A DNA stretch of 23,807 nt, from the NCBI GenBank assembly GCA_964572855.1, contig CAZNGF010000049.1, positions 1 through 23,807 of the forward strand. The letters run 5' to 3'. A program made the translations under genes and the position numbers. Source of the stretch: CAZNGF01 sp964572855 (lineage in GTDB: Bacteria > Bipolaricaulota > Bipolaricaulia > RBG-16-55-9 > JAJCYT01). Numbering within the stretch: the stretch's first letter is position 1; every line of letters starts with the position of its first letter. This document shows positions 21,775 to 23,807 of this stretch, piece after piece. Below the pieces are notes generated by a model. That model did no database searches, was not told where the DNA came from, and saw only the letters and a list, made by a program, of their open reading frames with translations.

Positions 21775-22548
21775 GTGAAATTCGCCATGCTGGCCAGCTC
21801 ATCGAGCGGGAACTGCTCGGTCGTGCAAGCCGGGTCGACCACGGTGCTGGTCGACGCCGGCATCAGCGCGCGGCGCACGGGCCACGGCCTGCGCGACCTC
21901 GGGCTGGGCGATACAGTCGACGCCGTTCTGGTCTCGCACGAGCACTCGGACCACTGCCGCCAGCTCGGCATGCTGGCCAAGCGTTTCGGCTGCCCGATCT
22001 ACGGCACCGAGGGCACGCTCAACGAGATCACGCGTTTCCTGCGCGGCGGCGAGCGGCTGGAGCCGATCCGCAAAGGCAAGCCCTTCGCGCTGGGCGACCT
22101 GGAGGTTACGCCCTTCCACGTCTCGCACGACGCGGTCGACCCGTGCGGCTACGCCCTCGACGACGGGCGCGCACGCGTGGGCGTGGCCACCGACCTAGGC
22201 ACCCTGAACGACGAGGCGCGCGCCCAGCTGGGCCGCTGCCGCGCGCTCGCGCTCGAGGCCAATCACGACGTCGAGATGCTCATGACGGGCCACTACCCGC
22301 CGTACCTCAAAGAGCGCATCCGCTCGCCGCTGGGCCACCTCTCCAACGATGAGGCCGGGCAGGCGCTGGCCATGTTCGCGATGGCCGAGACCGTGCAGAC
22401 GGTCATCCTGGCCCACCTGAGCGACCACAATAACCGTCCCGACCTGGCGCTGGCCACGGTCACCAAGTGCCTGGAGGCCTACCGCGCGCCGGTCGAGGTG
22501 CTGCTCTCGCACAAGTCCAAGCCGAGCCGGCTGGTCACGCTCGACTGA
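21775..22548 (+). CDS. WalJ/YycJ-type metallo-beta-lactamase-fold hydrolase
   Basis: The 257-residue cytoplasmic protein begins with KFAMLASSSSGNCSVV and LVDAGISARR, the signature start of the YycJ/WalJ group. It carries the metal site HEHSDH (55-60), then VSHDA, the metal-bridging Asp in VATDLGTL, EANHD and a closing SHKSKP. This family includes dsDNA exonucleases or phosphodiesterases with two metal ions, linked in Firmicutes to the WalRK system and to DNA mismatch repair. No walRK genes are near, so the Firmicutes role should not be transferred. The start is GTG 21775, next to the conserved motif. The Shine-Dalgarno match is weak. Confidence 0.92.
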   Translation: MKFAMLASSSSGNCSVVQAGSTTVLVDAGISARRTGHGLRDLGLGDTVDAVLVSHEHSDHCRQLGMLAKRFGCPIYGTEGTLNEITRFLRGGERLEPIRKGKPFALGDLEVTPFHVSHDAVDPCGYALDDGRARVGVATDLGTLNDEARAQLGRCRALALEANHDVEMLMTGHYPPYLKERIRSPLGHLSNDEAGQALAMFAMAETVQTVILAHLSDHNNRPDLALATVTKCLEAYRAPVEVLLSHKSKPSRLVTLD

Positions 22549-22586
22549 TGCTGCTTGCCCCCGCTATTTCCTCTTCCTAGGATGTG

Positions 22587-22636
22587 GTAGGGCCTGCTGC
22601 GCAGGCCATTTTCTGGCCCGCACAGCGGGCTCTACT
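22587..22636. repeat. Hairpin-rich intergenic repeat, copy 2
   Basis: gtagggcc at the left pairs with ggctctac at the right (one mismatch). Two hairpins lie inside: gcctg-ctgcg-caggc (22592-22606) and gcccgc-aca-gcgggc (22616-22630). The layout and the ending ggcccgca..gggctctact match the stretch at 86-140. It separates the WalJ-type gene from the thiolase gene. Confidence 0.65.
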
Positions 22637-22653
22637 TAATACGAAAGGATCCT

Positions 22654-23807
22654 ATGCACGACGTCGTCATCGTCAGCGCCGTGCGCACGCCCATCGGCCG
22701 CCTCGGGGGCTCGCTCTCGAACGTGCGGCCGGACGACCTGGCCGCGCTGGTCATTCGGGAAGCCGTCCAGCGCGCGGGCGTGGACCCGGCGCTGGTCGAG
22801 GAAGTCTACTTGGGCTGCGCCAACCAGGCGGGCGAGGACAACCGCAACGTCGCGCGCATGGGGCTGCTGCTGGCCGGGCTGCCGCAGGGCGTGGCGGGCG
22901 TGACCCTGAACCGCCTGTGCGCCAGCGGCCTCAACGCCGTCAACCAAGCCGCGCGGGCCATTCGCTGCGGCGAGGGCGAGGTGTTTGTGGCCGGCGGCGT
23001 GGAGAGCATGACGCGCGCGCCCTACGCGCTGCCCAAGAACCCCGCGCCCTTCGGCCCGCCCGGCAACGCCACGGCCTACGACACCTCGCTGGGTTGGCGT
23101 TTCCCGAACCCACGCATGGCAGAAAGGTTCCCGCTGGAGGCCATGGGCGAGACGGCCGAAAACGTCTGCGAGCGCAGCCGCGCGGGCGAGCTGCGGGGCG
23201 GCGCGATCACGCGCGAGCAGCAGGACCGCTTCGCGCTCCAGAGCCAGCAGCGCGCTGTGGACGCGATCAACCGCGGACACTTCGAGGACGAGATCGTCCC
23301 GGTCGCGATCCCGCAGCGCAAAGGCAACCCAGTCGCCTTCGACACCGACGAGCACCCGCGCTGCCGCAAGACCGGGACGGGCTACGAACTGGCCACCTCG
23401 GCTGCGCAACTGGCCGCGCTCAAACCGGCTTTTCGCGAGAACGGGACGGTCACGGCCGGCAACGCGAGCGGCCTCAACGACGGCGCCTGCGCGCTGGTGC
23501 TGATGTCCGCGGCCAAAGCCGACGAACTCGGGCTCAAACCGCTGGCGCGCTGGGTGGCCTCCGCTGCTGCGGGCGTGGACCCGCGCGTGATGGGGCTGGG
23601 TCCGATCCCGGCAACGCGCAAGGCGCTGGAGCGGGCCAATCTCTCGATCGACCAGATCGACCTGGCCGAGCTCAACGAGGCGTTCGCCGTGCAGGCGCTG
23701 GCCGTCCTGCGCGAGCTGGACCTCACAGAGAGCATCACCAACGTTCACGGCGGCGCGATGGCGCTCGGCCACCCGCTGGTCTGCTCCGGGGCGCGCATCC
23801 TGACCAC
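22654..23807 (+). CDS. Thiolase of the PaaJ/PcaF (acetyl-CoA acyltransferase) type, 3' partial
   Basis: Thiolases split 3-oxoacyl-CoA with CoA, or condense acyl-CoA units. The first 384 codons are visible before the window ends. Motifs are IVSAVRTPIGRLGG at the start, the nucleophile Cys89 in NRLCASGLNAVNQ, GGVESMTRAP, LGWRFPNPRM (a mark of the 3-oxoadipyl-CoA thiolase group), KTGTGYELATSAAQ, TAGNASGLNDGA, NEAFAVQAL, His373 in GHPL and Cys377 in CSGARIL. Family members are about 400 residues, so only about 15-20 are missing. Residue 376 is Val where the family has Gly (GHPLG). AAAGGAT lies upstream of ATG 22654. The pathway (fatty acid oxidation, aromatic degradation or acetoacetyl-CoA formation) cannot be fixed without the neighbours downstream. 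Confidence 0.93.
   Translation, partial: MHDVVIVSAVRTPIGRLGGSLSNVRPDDLAALVIREAVQRAGVDPALVEEVYLGCANQAGEDNRNVARMGLLLAGLPQGVAGVTLNRLCASGLNAVNQAARAIRCGEGEVFVAGGVESMTRAPYALPKNPAPFGPPGNATAYDTSLGWRFPNPRMAERFPLEAMGETAENVCERSRAGELRGGAITREQQDRFALQSQQRAVDAINRGHFEDEIVPVAIPQRKGNPVAFDTDEHPRCRKTGTGYELATSAAQLAALKPAFRENGTVTAGNASGLNDGACALVLMSAAKADELGLKPLARWVASAAAGVDPRVMGLGPIPATRKALERANLSIDQIDLAELNEAFAVQALAVLRELDLTESITNVHGGAMALGHPLVCSGARILT

Overview
The window is a GC-rich (roughly two-thirds G+C), gene-dense bacterial chromosome segment. It carries 22 protein-coding genes or gene remnants on both strands and no recognisable rRNA, tRNA, CRISPR array or transposase. The organism looks diderm: the right half encodes two predicted outer-membrane beta-barrel proteins ending in Phe, plus several Sec-type signal peptides. 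The PorV-like and SprA-like features and a FlgD-type Ig tail on a protease point towards the FCB (Bacteroidetes-Chlorobi-Gemmatimonadetes) type of cell envelope or an uncultivated diderm phylum. Two genes have a TANNNT -10 element six bases before the ATG, the leaderless arrangement best known from Deinococcota. I cannot fix the phylum from this alone.

Region 1-5.1 kb: the tail of an unknown gene; a TAP-type secreted alpha/beta hydrolase with an added C-terminal membrane domain, behind a promoter whose -10 box lies in a perfect palindrome; the SRP receptor ftsY; a toxin-antitoxin pair whose MazF toxin is internally deleted and frameshifted; and a class I aminotransferase with its own promoter.

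Region 5.1-8.8 kb, all on the minus strand: a compact operon-like row (gamma-glutamylcyclotransferase, remnant of a GNAT acetyltransferase, VOC protein, frameshifted small membrane protein, DHFR/RibD-like reductase, alpha/beta hydrolase), a repeat-derived spacer, then two small multi-pass membrane proteins. Several genes here are damaged, so this is a decaying accessory block.

Region 8.8-12.2 kb: an orphan YgiT-type zinc-finger protein, the TlyA rRNA methyltransferase, a small zinc-ribbon protein, a secreted protein of unknown function, and a membrane-bound one-component regulator. The regulator has a histidine-kinase-like sensor half (TM, extracytoplasmic domain, TM) joined directly to an OmpR-type winged helix.

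Region 12.2-21.6 kb is the most interesting part. Divergent from the regulator, and separated from it by three CTTGACC direct repeats and a leader RNA with a 12-bp perfect stem, lie a secreted CHRD protein and a secreted protein that looks like a lamin-tail domain joined to a Cys-less cupredoxin domain. After a strong hairpin comes a promoter driving three genes: a subtilase with a FlgD-like C-terminal Ig domain, a PorV/PorQ-like barrel, and a 1366-residue outer-membrane protein with SprA-like motifs, an inserted beta-propeller and a C-terminal barrel. In Bacteroidetes, PorV and SprA are partners in the type IX secretion translocon. This trio may therefore be a reduced T9SS-like export or surface-display module, but that is inference.

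Region 21.6-23.8 kb: a WalJ/YycJ-type metallo-beta-lactamase-fold hydrolase and the first 384 codons of a PaaJ/PcaF-type thiolase. The thiolase runs off the window and has an unusual Gly-to-Val change in its GHPLG motif. Hairpin-rich dispersed repeats sit between genes at both ends of the window.
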